Below, one piece after another: positions 37,839 to 49,301 of a stretch of DNA of 64,000 nucleotides. The stretch lies in NCBI GenBank assembly GCA_003586115.2, contig QVOM02000073.1, forward strand, positions 33,100,468 to 33,164,467, in the 5' to 3' direction. Positions within the stretch are counted from its first letter, which is position 1; every line of letters starts with the position of its first letter. The stretch is from Salvator merianae. Lineage: Eukaryota; Chordata; Lepidosauria; Squamata; Teiidae. The translations under genes and the position numbers were made by a program. The notes below the pieces were generated by a model, which did no database searches, was not told where the DNA came from, and saw only the letters and a list, made by a program, of their open reading frames with translations.

Positions 37839-38702
37839 GAGCCCTTCTACACTTACCTCAATCCCGCATTAAGAAGGGATCCAGAGGCCTCCCTTCTGCA
37901 TGATAGTGCAGAATAAAGGAGGCCCACCCCCTGCTCATAGGCTGTGTCTACCCCAGATGGAGTATAATCCAGACCAGAAAGGGGCCTGTTCACACTTTGT
38001 TGCTAGTGAGCATCTGGATGCACACTAGCAAAGTGCATCCACATTCTGTGGATGCCCCAGCATTCGGGAGTGCCTGCAGATGCTCCCAAATACTACTAGC
38101 TAAATTGCTGTCCACAGCTTGACCAGGAGCAGCTGGACTGCTCCAGTCAGCAGCTTTTGCACCTGCTATGGCAGTGACTGGATATTTCCACAGCCTCTGT
38201 CATGGCGAGTGGGCTGGCATCCACACAGCAAGTGTTGGAAGCCCAGTTCGAGGCTGTTCCAGCCCTCACAGTGTGGATGGATGGCATAATTATACCATTC
38301 TATGCTGGCAAGTGCAAACAGGCCCTAGAGGTTACTGGTGGACCTGATTACAATGGTCCACAGTGTACTAGCAGCTGGTAATCTGAATCATGGGAATATG
38401 CACATATCTCCATGGTCTGGTTTCCTGGGGGACCCATTTCGGCAGCACAACTAGGTGTGCTGATAAAAAGGTTCCCTGGGTGCTCCAAGGCCAGGAGCTT
38501 TCATTTCTGGCCATCAGAGTTTTCAGAGACCTGCTCTGAAATGCATACAAGCTTTAGGGGTGGCACAGAGGCTAGACCAGAACAGCTATCGCAGTGCAGA
38601 TGGTATTGTTCTGATCTAAGGGCACTCTGTGCCCACTTAGGGATGGATTGCATGTTCCTGATCAACTGTTCCAGATCTGATCAGGTAAGTGCAGAAAGGC
38701 CC
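37839..38702. mobile_element. F1 DNA transposon with nested F2
   Basis: Left terminus GAGCCCTTCTACACTTACCT; right terminus GGTAAGTGCAGAAAGGCCC. Centre GACCCATTTCGGCAGCACAA with GTGTGCTGATAAAAAGG. An F2 element interrupts the left half. Flanking triplets are AGA and AAA, so the duplication is at best one-mismatch. Without the insert the element is about 520 bp, the most complete F1 in the window. Confidence 0.75.
37982..38325. mobile_element. F2 DNA transposon nested in F1
   Basis: Starts GGGCCTGTTCACACTTTGTT and ends GGCAAGTGCAAACAGGCCC. The subterminal palindrome is GTGAGCATCTGGATGCACAC. Flanks AAG and TAG differ at one base. Body matches F2 at 12.1 kb ('tgcccctgg/ccagcattcgggag', 'tactactagctaaattg'). 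Confidence 0.8.
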
Positions 38703-38871
38703 AAAGAGTTTCCCAACACAATTCTTTAGGTTGTTTTGGGTCCTCCCTACTCTGAGAGTTTTTCAAATGCAAAGAACCAAGGAAAACCCCTAAACTCCCT
38801 ATTTATTTTACATACAAATATTGTGCAGAGTCAAAGCAGTAGCTCATCTAGCCCAGCAGTCTGTTCTCACA

Positions 38872-39318
38872 GGCTGTTTCCACATTCACCTTACCTGAAG
38901 TGGTCCCAACCATTCTGATCCACTCTGTTTCCAGATAAAACATGAGGCACTCTGTGCACTGGGAGGGTTTTGTCCCAGTCCAACCCCAGCAACAAGCAGA
39001 CATGCCTAACTGTATCTGTATCTCAGGCATCTATCACTCCTCTCTGCAATCAGCCCAGCTCCCTACCACTCCTATATTGTGTCCAGTGCACAAGAGTGAG
39101 GCTGGACAAAACAGTCTTTGAAGGCAGTGTGCCTACTTCCATGCAGGGGTTCCGATAATAACAGTGGTGGCTCATAGCTTTAAAGGCAAATGATCGCAGG
39201 TACAGGCTGAGTGATTGCTGGTCTGTGAAACAAGTCCGGACCAGGATACCAATGCCGGTTAGCGTACTAGAGAGCTGGTTGGTCCAGTCTACCAAGTAAT
39301 TCTGAGTGTGGAAAGAGT
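38872..39318. mobile_element. F3 DNA transposon
   Basis: Left terminus GGCTGTTTCCACATTCACCT and right part CTGAGTGTGGAAAGAGTT are inverted. The body carries 'gtccagtgcacaagagtgaggctggacaaaacagtctttgaa', shared with 19.15 kb, and the undisturbed site GGTTGGTCCAGTCTACC used to read the insertion at 36.17 kb. Target duplication unclear because the right terminus is worn. Confidence 0.7.
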
Positions 39319-39579
39319 TATGTAGCTAACCAGTTACATATGGAGACAGCAGATGGCATAACAACTTGTCAAGCTCATAGTTTTCCAGCATCTGGCCTTT
39401 AGAGGCACACAGCATGCTCTACAAGAAGTAATCACATAGCCATCTGAGCTACTTGCATCTGATAGTCTTGTCTTCCATGAATTTGTTCAACTCTATTTTT
39501 GGACCAATCCAGGCTGGTGGCCAACTAGCAAATTCTATAATTTCTTTGGTATATGAAGGAACATTTGCTTTTGTCTTGA

Positions 39580-40155
39580 GAATCTATTCACACTTACCTG
39601 TAGGTGAGCTTCCAGACACTCAGGCCCTTTCTGCACTTGGCCTTATTGTGGATTATATCTCAGAATAGGGACCTGCTATCCACGTGCTAGTGCAAACTAT
39701 GAAAGATCTTGCCCAGGGCCTACCATAGTCTGCACTAGCATGCAGATGGCAGGTCCCTATTCTGAGATATAATCTGGAGTAAGTCCAAGTGTAGAAAGGG
39801 CCTCACTGGACAAGCCTGTCCATATGCCCACGGCATGTCCGGGAATGCCTCCAGCTGTTCCCAAACACTACTAGCTGTGGACAACTAAAACATTGTCCAT
39901 AACATGACTGCAGTGTTTGCACATTCGTCCAAGTGTCAGCACTGCAGCTAGGCAGGGTGGGATGGTGCCTCTGTGGCTGCAGTTGCGCAGTCACACTGTG
40001 CATCCCAGTTGCCATGGAAACATCCAGCTGTGCACTGGATGTTGCCACAGTTGCTGTTGGCCCTCCAAATGCGAACAGCCACCACGTCACTGGGTGTTCA
40101 CCAGCCTAGTATGGTACTGTTTTATCATATTAGGCTGGTAAGTGCAAACAGTCCC
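39580..40155. mobile_element. F2 DNA transposon with nested F4, TSD TGA
   Basis: Left terminus GAATCTATTCACACTTACC (worn) and right terminus GGTAAGTGCAAACAGTCCC. TGA flanks both sides (39577-39579, 40156-40158). The body has the F2 'ccaaacactactagctgtggacaacta' part. It is interrupted near its left end by an F4 hairpin at 39623-39802. Confidence 0.75.
39623..39802. mobile_element. F4 hairpin MITE nested in F2, TSD TCA
   Basis: A 180-bp element whose halves are nearly reverse complements. It starts GGCCCTTTCTGCACTTGGCC and ends CCAAGTGTAGAAAGGGCC. TCA flanks both sides (39620-39622, 39803-39805). Another F2 copy (35.77 kb) shows the empty site CAGACACTCACT with a single TCA. Confidence 0.9.
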
Positions 40156-40179
40156 TGATTCTTCCTGGTTCCAGCATTT

Positions 40180-40460
40180 TGGGCCAGTAAAAAATATTTT
40201 CCCTATCCACTTTGTCCACTCCATGAATAATTCCAATACACTTCTATCATGTTCCCTCTTACTCACCTTCTTAGTGAAGTAAAAACACCCAAATAATTGC
40301 AACCTTTCATCTTAGGGGATCTCCTCTGGCCCCTTGGTCACTTTAGTTGTCCTGTTGAACCTTTTCTAACTCCACTATATCCTTTTCGAAGTGCAGTGAT
40401 CAAAACTGTACACAGTATTTGAAGTGTGGTTCCACCACTGATTCTTGTAGCAGATTAAAT
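40180..40460 (-). mobile_element. CR1-type LINE 3' region fragment
   Basis: Reverse of a CR1 3' region: 'atcatgttccctcttactcaccttctt', 'cttttctaactccactatatcctttt', 'tgatcaaaactgtacacagtatttgaagtgtgg'. These phrases also occur diverged at 8.75-8.98 kb. No frame. Confidence 0.65.
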
Positions 40461-41029
40461 TACATGCAATTTTAAGTTAAATTTTGGCACCGTTTGAACA
40501 GAGAGGTGAAAAGCAGCTGTAATGGCAAGCTGGCTTTTACCCTTCACCAAGCCCCCCGCCCCCGAAATGCATGGGGTCTCCTGGCATTTAAATAGCTTAC
40601 TGACTGTCTGATGAAGTTTGGCACAACATTTGAAGATATTTCTTGGAGTTTCTTACACAAACCCTTTGGGCTATTTTTTTTACATTTACATTTTTACATT
40701 TCTTTTCCCTTTAAGTTATTTACATGCCAACTGAGTAGAAATAGAAATAGTGCTGTATCTCGGCCATATTTTCTTTGAAGCTGACCACTGCCACTTTCCA
40801 ACCCAGTGGGCGTGATCTCCAAAGCAACTGACATAGTATAGTGTGTGTTCACTATGGGTACATGCATCCAAACAACCACATTTGACATTTTTTAATTCCA
40901 TCAGCTAGCACTAGTTGTATGCAGAACTTTTCTTTAATAGTTTCACTGTGTGTCTTATTGCAAACTGGGGTTCCCAGAATTCAACTGAGGCAGCATATTC
41001 AAAATACCTCAGGCTCTTTCAAATCAGTC

Positions 41030-41345
41030 TGTAGCAAGGTCCATCTAGCAGCAACAACAATACTAATGACTGGTAGACAAAAATTGTGGGAGCAATCCTT
41101 ACAGTCCTTTTTACCAAAGGCACCATGTCCGTAGCTTTTTGTCTACCTGCTGTCATGATCTGTCGAATTGGATTGTTGACATTACCTTGGAGAGCTATTT
41201 TCCTTTCTTGGGCAATTAAACCAAAGTATTTGAACTGTTCAGCTTGCTTGAGCTGGGTATCATCACACTGTATGGCTGTTCAAGAGCCATGTATTATAAA
41301 CACTTTGGTCATATTGTTGTTTATGGTTAAAACATATGACTTAGT
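41030..41345 (-). mobile_element. Possible decayed reverse-transcriptase C-terminal region
   Basis: The minus strand reads QCDDTQLKQAEQFKYFGLI followed by NNPIRQIMTAGRQKA and then FVYQSLVLLLLLDG. This recalls the '...VEQFKYLGxxI...RIxxA...L..LLYG' part found after the RT domain of several LINEs. Frame open for about 90 codons with changes at key positions. Family not determined. Confidence 0.35.
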
Positions 41346-41821
41346 GGCATTTGTATATCAAAGAGAACTGAGACATCTTTGCTGTATGCAAAAAATACAG
41401 ACCTGAAATAAACTGATCTTGCTACACCAACTAAAACGTTTTTTGCATAACTGAATCAACCACAGTTCTACATATTAATGAGGATATGACACAGCTTTGC
41501 ATCATGCCAGTTATGTATTTGATAATTTGTGTAACCCAGCATAAATGCAAGCAAAAGACAACATACAAAAATACAATACAGGTAGCTCTGGTAACTATCT
41601 GCAATGAAATGTAAACACCCTTTTCTGCCTTTTAGCAGTTTATATGTACAACAGAGCACTAGTATTCTGCTAAACAGAGCTCAAAAAAACAAACAAATCC
41701 AAGAGCATTTTCTTTACAAACAATCACAATCAGAATACTGAACACTGTTAAGAACAAGCAGTGTATGTGAGAGAGTACTGCAGTCAAAAATACAATGGTC
41801 AAGTATAGAAGAGGACATATA

Positions 41822-42001
41822 GGCCCTTTCTGCACTTGGACGTATTCCAGATTATATCTCAGAATAGGCACCTGCTATCTGCATGCTAGTGCAGACTGTG
41901 GTAGACCCTGGGCAAGACCTTTCATAGTTTGCACTAGCATGTGCATTGCAGGTCCCTATTCTGGGATATCATCCACAATAAGACCAAGTGCAGAAAGGGC
42001 C
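41822..42001. mobile_element. F4 hairpin MITE
   Basis: A 180-bp fold-back element starting GGCCCTTTCTGCACTTGGAC and ending CCAAGTGCAGAAAGGGCC. Very close to the copy at 39.6 kb, including the 'cagattatatctcagaatagg' arm. Flanking triplets ATA and ATT differ at one base. Confidence 0.85.
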
Positions 42002-42236
42002 ATTCTGTAGCCATGTCCTCTTACCTTTAGTGGTGATGAGAAAGTCAACTGTGTCACTGTGAAGTCAAGAGCCTGTGCTGCTGCCTTTCTGCACTGATTC
42101 AGACAATAGCATGGTTGAAGCAATGGGTTCCAGTGCAACTGTCTTCCATTGTAACTGTTTGTGCTCTGAAAGACCTGCTTGAGTGTCAAGCAATCTGCCA
42201 CCCTCAGATGGTAGGACAACCAGACAGGCAACCTAG

Positions 42237-42380
42237 GGGTGATTCTGCATGGGTAGGTATACCAGACTAGCAATCATACTAGGAGCCTCTCTTCTGCCTT
42301 CCTTAGACCACACCAGCATTTGGAAGGGAGGCTGCTAGTATGCTTGCTAGTCTAGTATACTGGCCAGCACAGAATCTTCC
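42237..42380. mobile_element. F8 hairpin MITE (144 bp), TSD TAG
   Basis: Starts GGGTGATTCTGCATGGG and ends CCAGCACAGAATCTTCC. Inner arms (TATACCAGACTAGCAATCAT and CTTGCTAGTCTAGTATA) also pair. TAG flanks both sides (42234-42236, 42381-42383). Confidence 0.75.
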
Positions 42381-44666
42381 TAGGGCAGCCATTGATATGC
42401 ATAAGTGAAAAATGAGAACACATGCATCTGTCCTGATATCCCTAGTCATCCTGAACCATAAGCCTGGATGTACCAGTTCTTTACACTTTGAAACTACTTT
42501 TTCAGTGTAATGAGGAAGACCACTCTCATTCCCACACACGCGATGGAGCGTTATGGAAAGGAGACAATCCCATTCTGACCACAAAGCCTGTATCTATTTT
42601 GGGATACTGTGGCTGAGCAACTTAACCAGTATACTCTTTCTTATAGTGGATCTTTATCTTTCATTGGAACTAAGTTGTACAGCTAATCCAAAAGAGTGTA
42701 AAAGAGAAGATTCATGTCATGGGCTTATGCTTCAAGTATAAAATTGCCTTGCTTCAGAAAAGAAACAAAGGTCATTTGTGCTTCTCGTATATGCACATCC
42801 TAAAGCTCTCTTGGAGATTTTGAAAAGTGGTGGCCCCAAAGACCAGCTGTTATTATTTGTGAATAAGTTTCATGCCTGAATGTGATATAGCTGATCTGCA
42901 TTTCCTGTTGTACAGTTTGTACTATTATTTATATTCCATTTATATGAAAGAAGCACTAGATTTCACTGTGTTCAACGAGAAAGGAGCAATGTATTTTCTT
43001 CCCTCTTTTCAGCCCTTGAATACTTTTAACTGTATTCATAAGGAAAGCTTTCTGCTACTTTCAAGTAATTATATTGTTCATGGAAATGCACCAACACAAA
43101 CTGACAGTTTTTGAGCTGGACCCTGTACAGCTTTTTCATACAGCAGGACACAATGGATGCCTGAAAAGACATGTTTTCAGACTTTCTTTCTTGACTTGGA
43201 GGGAAGATCTTTGTGAGCTATTGGAAGTTAATTTCTTCTCTGCCCCTGTTTAGTTTCTGACACTCACACAAAGGAAACGAGCAATTAGGACGGCACTATA
43301 TGCTGCTCAGATGCTCTTTTTTGGCTCACAGTTCCTTTCAGGAAGTGTGTGGCCAAATACTAGAGCAGTAAAAAAAGCCTTTTCCTTCTGACTCTTTGCT
43401 CTACAATGGTTATAGGATAGAAAAACATGTTCCCACAGAAAGGGCTGGGGCCTCAGTTGGACTATGCAGCAGTAACCAGAAAATTGGTAGGTGAGATGTT
43501 TGTGCTTGACAGTAAACAAATCTCCCTGTGGACTCTTCTTTGCTCTTTAATAAGCATTAGGCTGCCAGATCCTGATTAATTTTTCATTGTTTTGATTCTT
43601 ATCAAATTATAATAGTAAACCATGTAATCCTCCTTTCTGGTAGTGCCCATCAGTTTATATTTCCTTCTTTCCTTCTGTATGTTTGCTTGATGAATGATGG
43701 GAGGCTGACACTGGCACAGATTATACCAAAATGAGCTGTGCTGTAAATACAAATAAGGCTTATTGCAAGGTAGGGAAACATACTAATTTTAGTGACTGGG
43801 AAAGTACAAAATGGTGTGACCCTCTTCCCTCCTGTAATTGCTTTCTTCACAAAGTATGGAAAAAATAAAGTTAGAATAAGGGTTGTCAACTGCTCTGTGC
43901 AATTTGCTTCTGTTTTGGTCTGAGGACATTATCAGTGGAACAGATTCAAAGCTGACTTAATGATCTCGCGCTTTGCCCTGGCAAATGAAGGTGTCATAGG
44001 TTTGAGTTAATGGATTCAGCAGAGGTCAGTTTAGGCTTAATATAAGGCATGGTTTATATATTGTTGGTTTTGCTAGGCACGATTGAGTCAGGGCTGATTC
44101 CTAGGCCCTTTCTGCACTTATTGCGGTTCAGGAAGAGGAGTCCACAAAGTCATCTTTTGGGCCTCATCGGTTCACATGTTAATGTGGATCTGTGAGGCCC
44201 CGCACCCTGCTAGTATTTATTTATTTATTTATTTATTTATTGGACATATATGCCGCCCCTCTCCGAAGACTCGGGGCGGCTTACAACATATAAAAGTGCA
44301 AAACAGTAATATTAACATCATCAGTCCAATTAAACAGTCAAATTAATTTCTAAAAAGTTGCGTAATTCACATTCACAACTAACATTCACAACAACACAAT
44401 CATATGACCAGCCGGAGCAGAGTGTCAAGCTCAACGGCCCCAGGCCTGCCAGCACAGATGTGTTTTTAAAACCTTCCGGAAGGCCAGGAGAGTAGGGGCA
44501 GTACGGATCTCTGGGGGGAGCTGATTCCACAGGCTCGGAGCCGCCACAGAGAAGGCCCTTCCCCTAGGGCCTGCCAGCCGACATTGTTTGGCTGACGGGA
44601 CCTGGAGAAGGCCAACTCTGTGGCTCCTGACCGGCCGCTGGGATACATGAGGCAGGAGACGGTCCC

Positions 44667-44715
44667 GTAGGGCTTTATAGGTAATCACCATGTAGGGCTT
44701 TATAGGTAATCACCA
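44667..44715. repeat. 25-bp-period tandem duplication in LINE ORF
   Basis: The 24-base unit GTAGGGCTTTATAGGTAATC(ACCA) occurs at 44667-44690 and again at 44692-44715. A period of 25 is not a multiple of three, so it shifts the reading frame. The RT frame ends ITYKALHGDYL-stop, while ITYKALRDRLLPH continues in the other frame down to 44431. Confidence 0.95.
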
Positions 44716-46474
44716 ACACTTTGAATTGGGTACGGAGACTAATCGGCAGCCAATGCAGCTCGCAGAGTGATGGGGAGACACTGGCATATCCGGGTAGGCC
44801 AGTGATAGCTCGTGCGGCTGCATTTTGGACTACCTGCAGTCTCCGGACACTCTTCAAAGGTAACCCCATGTAGAGAGCATTGCAGTAATCGATCCTCGAG
44901 GTGATGAGGGCGTGAGCAACTGTAAGGAGAGACTCCCGATCCAAATAAGGCCACAACTGATGGACCAACCAGACCTGGGCAAACGCCCCCCTCGCCACAG
45001 CTGACAGATGTTGTTCCAAGGCCAGCTGCGGATCAAGGAGGACACCCAAGTTGCGGACCTTCTCCGAGGGGGTCAGCAATTCCCCCCCCAGAGTGATGGA
45101 CGGACAGATGGACATGTCCTTGGGAGGCAACACCCACAGCCATTCCGTCTTGTCGGGGTTGAGCTTAAGCCTGTTGGCGCCCATCCAGACCCTGACAGCC
45201 TCCAGACACCGGCACATTACCTCGACTGCCTCACTGAATTGGCACGGGGTGGAAATGTACAGCTGAGTGTCATCAGCGTACTGATGGTAACTCACCCCGT
45301 GTCGACGGATGATCTCACCCAGTGGTTTCATGTAAATGTTAAACAGCAGGGGGGAGAGGACAGACCCCTGAGGCACCCCACAGGTGAGGGGCCTAGGGGT
45401 CGACCTCTGCCCCCCCACTAACACCGATTGCAACCAACCGGATAGGTAGGAGGAGAACCATAGTAAAACGGTGGCTCCCACCCCCAATCCCTCCAGCCGG
45501 TGCAGAAGGATACCATGGTCGATGGTATCGAAAGCCGCAGAGAGGTCAAGAAGCACCAGGATAGAAGAGTGACCCCTATCCCGGGCCCACCAGAGATCGT
45601 CCATCAGTGCGACCAAAGCAGTCTCAGTGCTGTAGCCAGGCCTGAAACCAGACTGCCGAGGGCCTAGATAACCGGCTTCGTCCAAGGACCGCTGGAGCTG
45701 GAGCTGGAGCGTCACCACCTTCTCAACAACCTTTCCAATAAAGGGAAGGTTGGAGACAGGATGATAGTTGTTTAAAACAGCTGGGTCCAGGGAAGGCTTC
45801 TTGAGGAGGGGGCGCACAATTGCCTCCTTGTAGGGAGCCGGAAATGACTCCCTCAAAGAAGCGTTGACAATCGCCTGGACCCAGCCCCCTGTCATCTCCC
45901 TGCTGGTCGAAACCAGCCAGGAGGGACACGGATCCAATAGACAGGTGGCGGAGCTCACAGCTCCCATGGCCTTGTCCACTTCATCAGGCGTCACAAGTTC
46001 AAACTCTCCCCATATAACCGGACAAAGATGTGCCCCAGTCACCTCGACTGACTCGTTGTCAGTCGACACTGCTTCCCAGTCGGAGTCCAGGTCTGCCCGA
46101 ATCTGAGCGACTTTGTCTGAGAAAAACATATTAAAATCCTCAGCACTACCCTGTACGGGTTCATCTGCCACTCCCATATTAAGGAGGGAGCGAGTCACCC
46201 TGAACAGGGCGGCTAGATGAGATTCCGCAGACGCAATCACTGTAGAAAGATACATTGATCTTGCCACCTTGATCGCCACAAGATAAATCTGAATATAAGA
46301 ACTTAGCTGTGTTCGGTCAGATTCAGATTTACTGGCCCTCCAACGGCTCTCTAGACGTCTCTTCTGGCGTTTCATCCCCCTGAGCTCCTCGGTGAACCAA
46401 GGAGATCTCCTAGGTCTACTACCACAGAGAGGTCGCATAGGCGCAATCCGGTCGAGAGCCCCCTTCGCGGCCAT
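44675..46474 (-). pseudogene. L2-like LINE reverse transcriptase, 599-codon frame
   Basis: A long open frame with an RT domain spanning roughly residues 215-480. Visible motifs are SGFRPGYSTETA (275-286), LLDLSAAFDTIDH with two Asp (308-320), GVPQGSVLSPLLF (366-378) and YADD (399-402). After the palm come KLNPDKTEW, ITSRIDYCNALYMG and HWLPISLRTQFKVL, all typical of L2/CR1 ORF2. The catalytic residues are intact. The N-terminal part (residues 1-100, with SPWFTEELRGMKRQKRRLE) is the linker to the endonuclease. The C-terminus is cut short by the 25-bp duplication; the missing part continues in another frame at 44691-44431 (AFSVAAPSLWNQLPPE). The start shown is only the first Met; the natural frame began upstream in the endonuclease. 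Confidence 0.9.
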
Positions 46475-46543
46475 ATTTCAGGCCATTACCAGGGACTCCG
46501 CCAAATTGTGTATATGCGAGTCCGGTATTTCCCCCAGCGCCCT

Positions 46544-47071
46544 CTAAAAGCCCATCGGGTCCATTAGGCATCTGGGGCAGAACCATTTAATCAGTTCCGC
46601 CTCCTTGCGGGGAAGGATTGGCATCCTGAAGTCAAGCCGTAGCAGAAAATGGTCTGACCACGACAAGGGCATAATGTCTAAGCCCCTTAAATTCAGATCA
46701 TTGCTCAACTGTCCCGAGAGGAATACCATGTCGGGTGTGTGTCCCCCTTCGTGAGTTGGGTCCTGAATTACCTGGGTCAGGTCCATGGTTGCCATGGAAG
46801 CCATGAATTCCTGCGCCAACCCTGAGGATCCGCCGAGTGACGGTACATTAAAGTCCCCCAAGACTATAAGTCTGGGGGACTCAACCACCAACCCAGCCAC
46901 CTCCTCGAGTAGCGCAGGCAGGGCAGTTGACACGCAGCTGGGAGGCAGGTACGCGAGCAACAAGCCTACCTGAACCCCTAGGTCCAACTTCGCAAAGAGG
47001 AACTCACAACCCGCGATCTCGGGAGCAGCGAGCCTGCGCAGGCTAAGAGTCTTCCAGGCAATAATTGCCAC
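46544..47071 (-). pseudogene. L2-like LINE AP-endonuclease, C-terminal part
   Basis: A 175-codon frame with endonuclease/exonuclease/phosphatase-fold motifs: LIVLGDFNVPS (about 68-78), HTPDMVF (111-117) and LSWSDHFLL (136-144, the catalytic Asp-His pair). It is separated from the N-terminal piece by a stop and frameshift near 47075-47095, and from the RT frame by stops near 46480-46543. This is part of the same ORF2. Confidence 0.85.
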
Positions 47072-47092
47072 TCCTCCCCCCCTTCCCTGGGG

Positions 47093-47560
47093 TCACGGCT
47101 GATGCCACACCTGAAACCCAGCTGGGCAAATTTCCGAGAGGGGAACACCTCCCTTGGGGCCCAGCCAGGTTTCAGTCACACACGCCAGGTCGGCCTCCTC
47201 ATCCGAAAGTAAATCCTGAATGAGGGGAGCTTTATTATTAACCGACCTGGCGTTGAGCAGCAGTAGCCTGAGCCCAGGGACCGGACTTCGTCTATCACCA
47301 GTACTATGGGTTGAGCTTGATGGTCCTGAGGGGCCAGAACGGGGAACCGCTTTCAAGCAGCAGATCCTCATTCCCCGTGAGCGGCCTACCCCCCGGCTCC
47401 CGCCGTACCTGCCTCTCCCCACCAGGACTGGTATGCTCCGGCCCTCTACCACCTCAGAGATCATCCCTCCCCAGCCCCCAGCCCCGCCTCCCCTCGGCAG
47501 GCTGGTCCTTCCATTCCACACATATTCATCATTCATACTCCATATCCACCCCAAACACAC
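47093..47560 (-). pseudogene. L2-like LINE 5' region and AP-endonuclease N-terminus
   Basis: The frame includes a Gly/Arg-rich leader and, from about residue 95, LRLLLLNARSVNNK and ADLACVTETWLGPKGG (catalytic Glu in TETW). It ends at a TGA after FQVWHQP, where family members continue in frame. The opposite strand shows Pro/Ser-rich antisense frames that I disregard. Confidence 0.8.
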
Positions 47561-49301
47561 TTAATTAAAATAGACCCTTCCAACCCCCCAATACCCTCTA
47601 ACCCCAACTCAAAACCCAACTCAAATGCTTGGTTTGCATTAGAAAAAGCATAATTCCAATCAGGAGGCCCTGATTGGGATCACCAGTAGAACAGTCTAAA
47701 CAGACCTACTGATCGACCAACAGGCCCTGGTCCAGAATGCAGAGGCATGCAGAAAGCACACCTCCATGTTCAGGACTATCAGAGGATCCATTTCAGCAGT
47801 GCATCAAAGTATACCACCAAAATGTGTTCCCCAGTGGCTCTGAGGCTAGGAACTTTTGTTCCTACTGCTTTAGAGTGCTTGGAACCCAGCCCTGAAGCTT
47901 AGCAAGATGATGGTGTTCCAGACCACATATTTATATGGCCCAAACCAGCAGGCCTGACTGGTGCAGACCCACTAGTTTGAACTGTGGAGAGGTAAGTGCA
48001 AAAAAGGCACTCATGGATACAGAGAAACACCCTTGCAGTTTTCTTAGCAGATTCAGAAGTGGTTCACTATTTCCTTGTTTCAGGTTTCAAACTTCCAACC
48101 AGCTGTTTTCTGTTGCTGTACCACTAAGCTATGGGAAGCTATGAGAAATTTCCTCACTTTTTTAAAATACATGTTTTCTTTTGTTTATCAGAACAAACAA
48201 TGACTTTAAATGCTTTTGTTGAGATTGAAAGATATTCAGAATGGATTTATAATTTAGTCCTTTTCTTTTTCTGAAGCTGATTCAGTTTTCCATAACGCTA
48301 TACCAAATAAATGATAAAAAGATTTTTCATAAGACATTGTTGAATGACAAATATTAGAACTCTAAGAATATACTTAAAACTGCAACTCTTCCTGTGTGTA
48401 GGTTTTCAGCTCCAAGAAAATCCACCATGGCTCCTGTCTTCCACGGGCAACCAGTGCCTCTCGTACCTTGAATTGTATTCTTTCCAGTCACTTGAGTTGT
48501 AGTGCTGAAGACATAGTAATAGACTAACCAGGGTTTTGAACTCTTGCTTCCAAGTGACTTCTCTCAAATATTTATTGCATCCTGAAAGTCTTCTTAAAGA
48601 TCTTTCAGCTGTCTCCCTAGATATCAGTTCAGATGCTTTCTGTGCCCTTTGAATTATCCAAACTTGCTTCAACTGCACATAAACTGTGCTTGTGCTTGTT
48701 ATTTAAATTTTTTGATTACATGTGTTAAGGGTGATCAAGGATGTTTAAAAGATATAAAAATTAAAAATACCGAAAAGGAGAGAAAGAAATTAAAATACAA
48801 TTTGTGTAATACAGTATAATGCAATGATAATTCACTGCTCAGAAGTACTTTATAAAAATAATTCTGGGTAAGTACCACATGGACAGTATTTAACAATGTA
48901 TATCCATTAACTATTTACTGAGATGTGCCTTAATAAAGCAAACTAATTAATTTACATGGAAATGCAAACAGTAGATTATTAGTTAACTATGAGTAACTGA
49001 ACCAGTTATGCATGAAGTTTGGATAGTAATGTTATAATGACAAATTACTGTATCTTAATATTAAAACTTGAATTACACAGTGTCAGTTTGTGAGGCACTA
49101 TATACATGAACACCCGAGTCACTCCTCATTCCTGGGCTGCCATATACCCAGGTGCTTATGGACTTGAGTGTCCAGATGGTACCCAGCACCTGAATAATAC
49201 CAAGCACTTAATGAAACAGCCTGCAATTTGAAATACTCTGAGGCCATTTGGGGAAGTCACTTTGCCTCCATGTGGATGCACACAGAGGTGGAAGAAGTGA
49301 T

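Larger units (their letters stand above)
44213..47622 (-). mobile_element. Young but dead L2-like LINE (CR1/Jockey group)
   Basis: About 3.4 kb, oriented minus. The 3' end has a (TTTA)n tail at 44213-44242 and a GC-rich stem (GCCGCCCCTCTCCGAAGACT pairing with CGGGGCGGC). ORF2 comprises an AP-endonuclease-like domain and an RT domain. It is near full length and far better preserved than other L2 copies here. It is inactivated by at least a stop/frameshift in the endonuclease, stops between EN and RT, and a 25-bp tandem duplication near the ORF end. No separate ORF1 was recognised. No clear target-site duplication was defined. Confidence 0.9.
44104..48010. mobile_element. F1 DNA transposon split by an L2 LINE
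   Basis: 44104-44212 is the F1 left end (GGCCCTTTCTGCACTTATTG). 47625-48010 carries the rest of F1: 'cataattccaatcaggaggcc', the palindromic centre GGATCCATTTCAGCAGTGCA, and the right terminus GAGGTAAGTGCAAAAAAGGC. Everything between is the LINE at about 44213-47622, so the LINE is younger than this F1 copy. Confidence 0.7.

Noticed and set aside
45008..45421. Plus-strand frame of 137 codons within the L2 element
   Set aside because: Antisense shadow of the RT domain (high GC and few stops on both strands).
47220..47564. Proline/serine-rich plus-strand frame of 114 codons
   Set aside because: Antisense of the LINE 5' region; GC-rich low-complexity composition explains the open frame.
48406..48678. 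90-codon minus-strand frame
   Set aside because: Within chance length, no recognised motif, no splice or repeat support.
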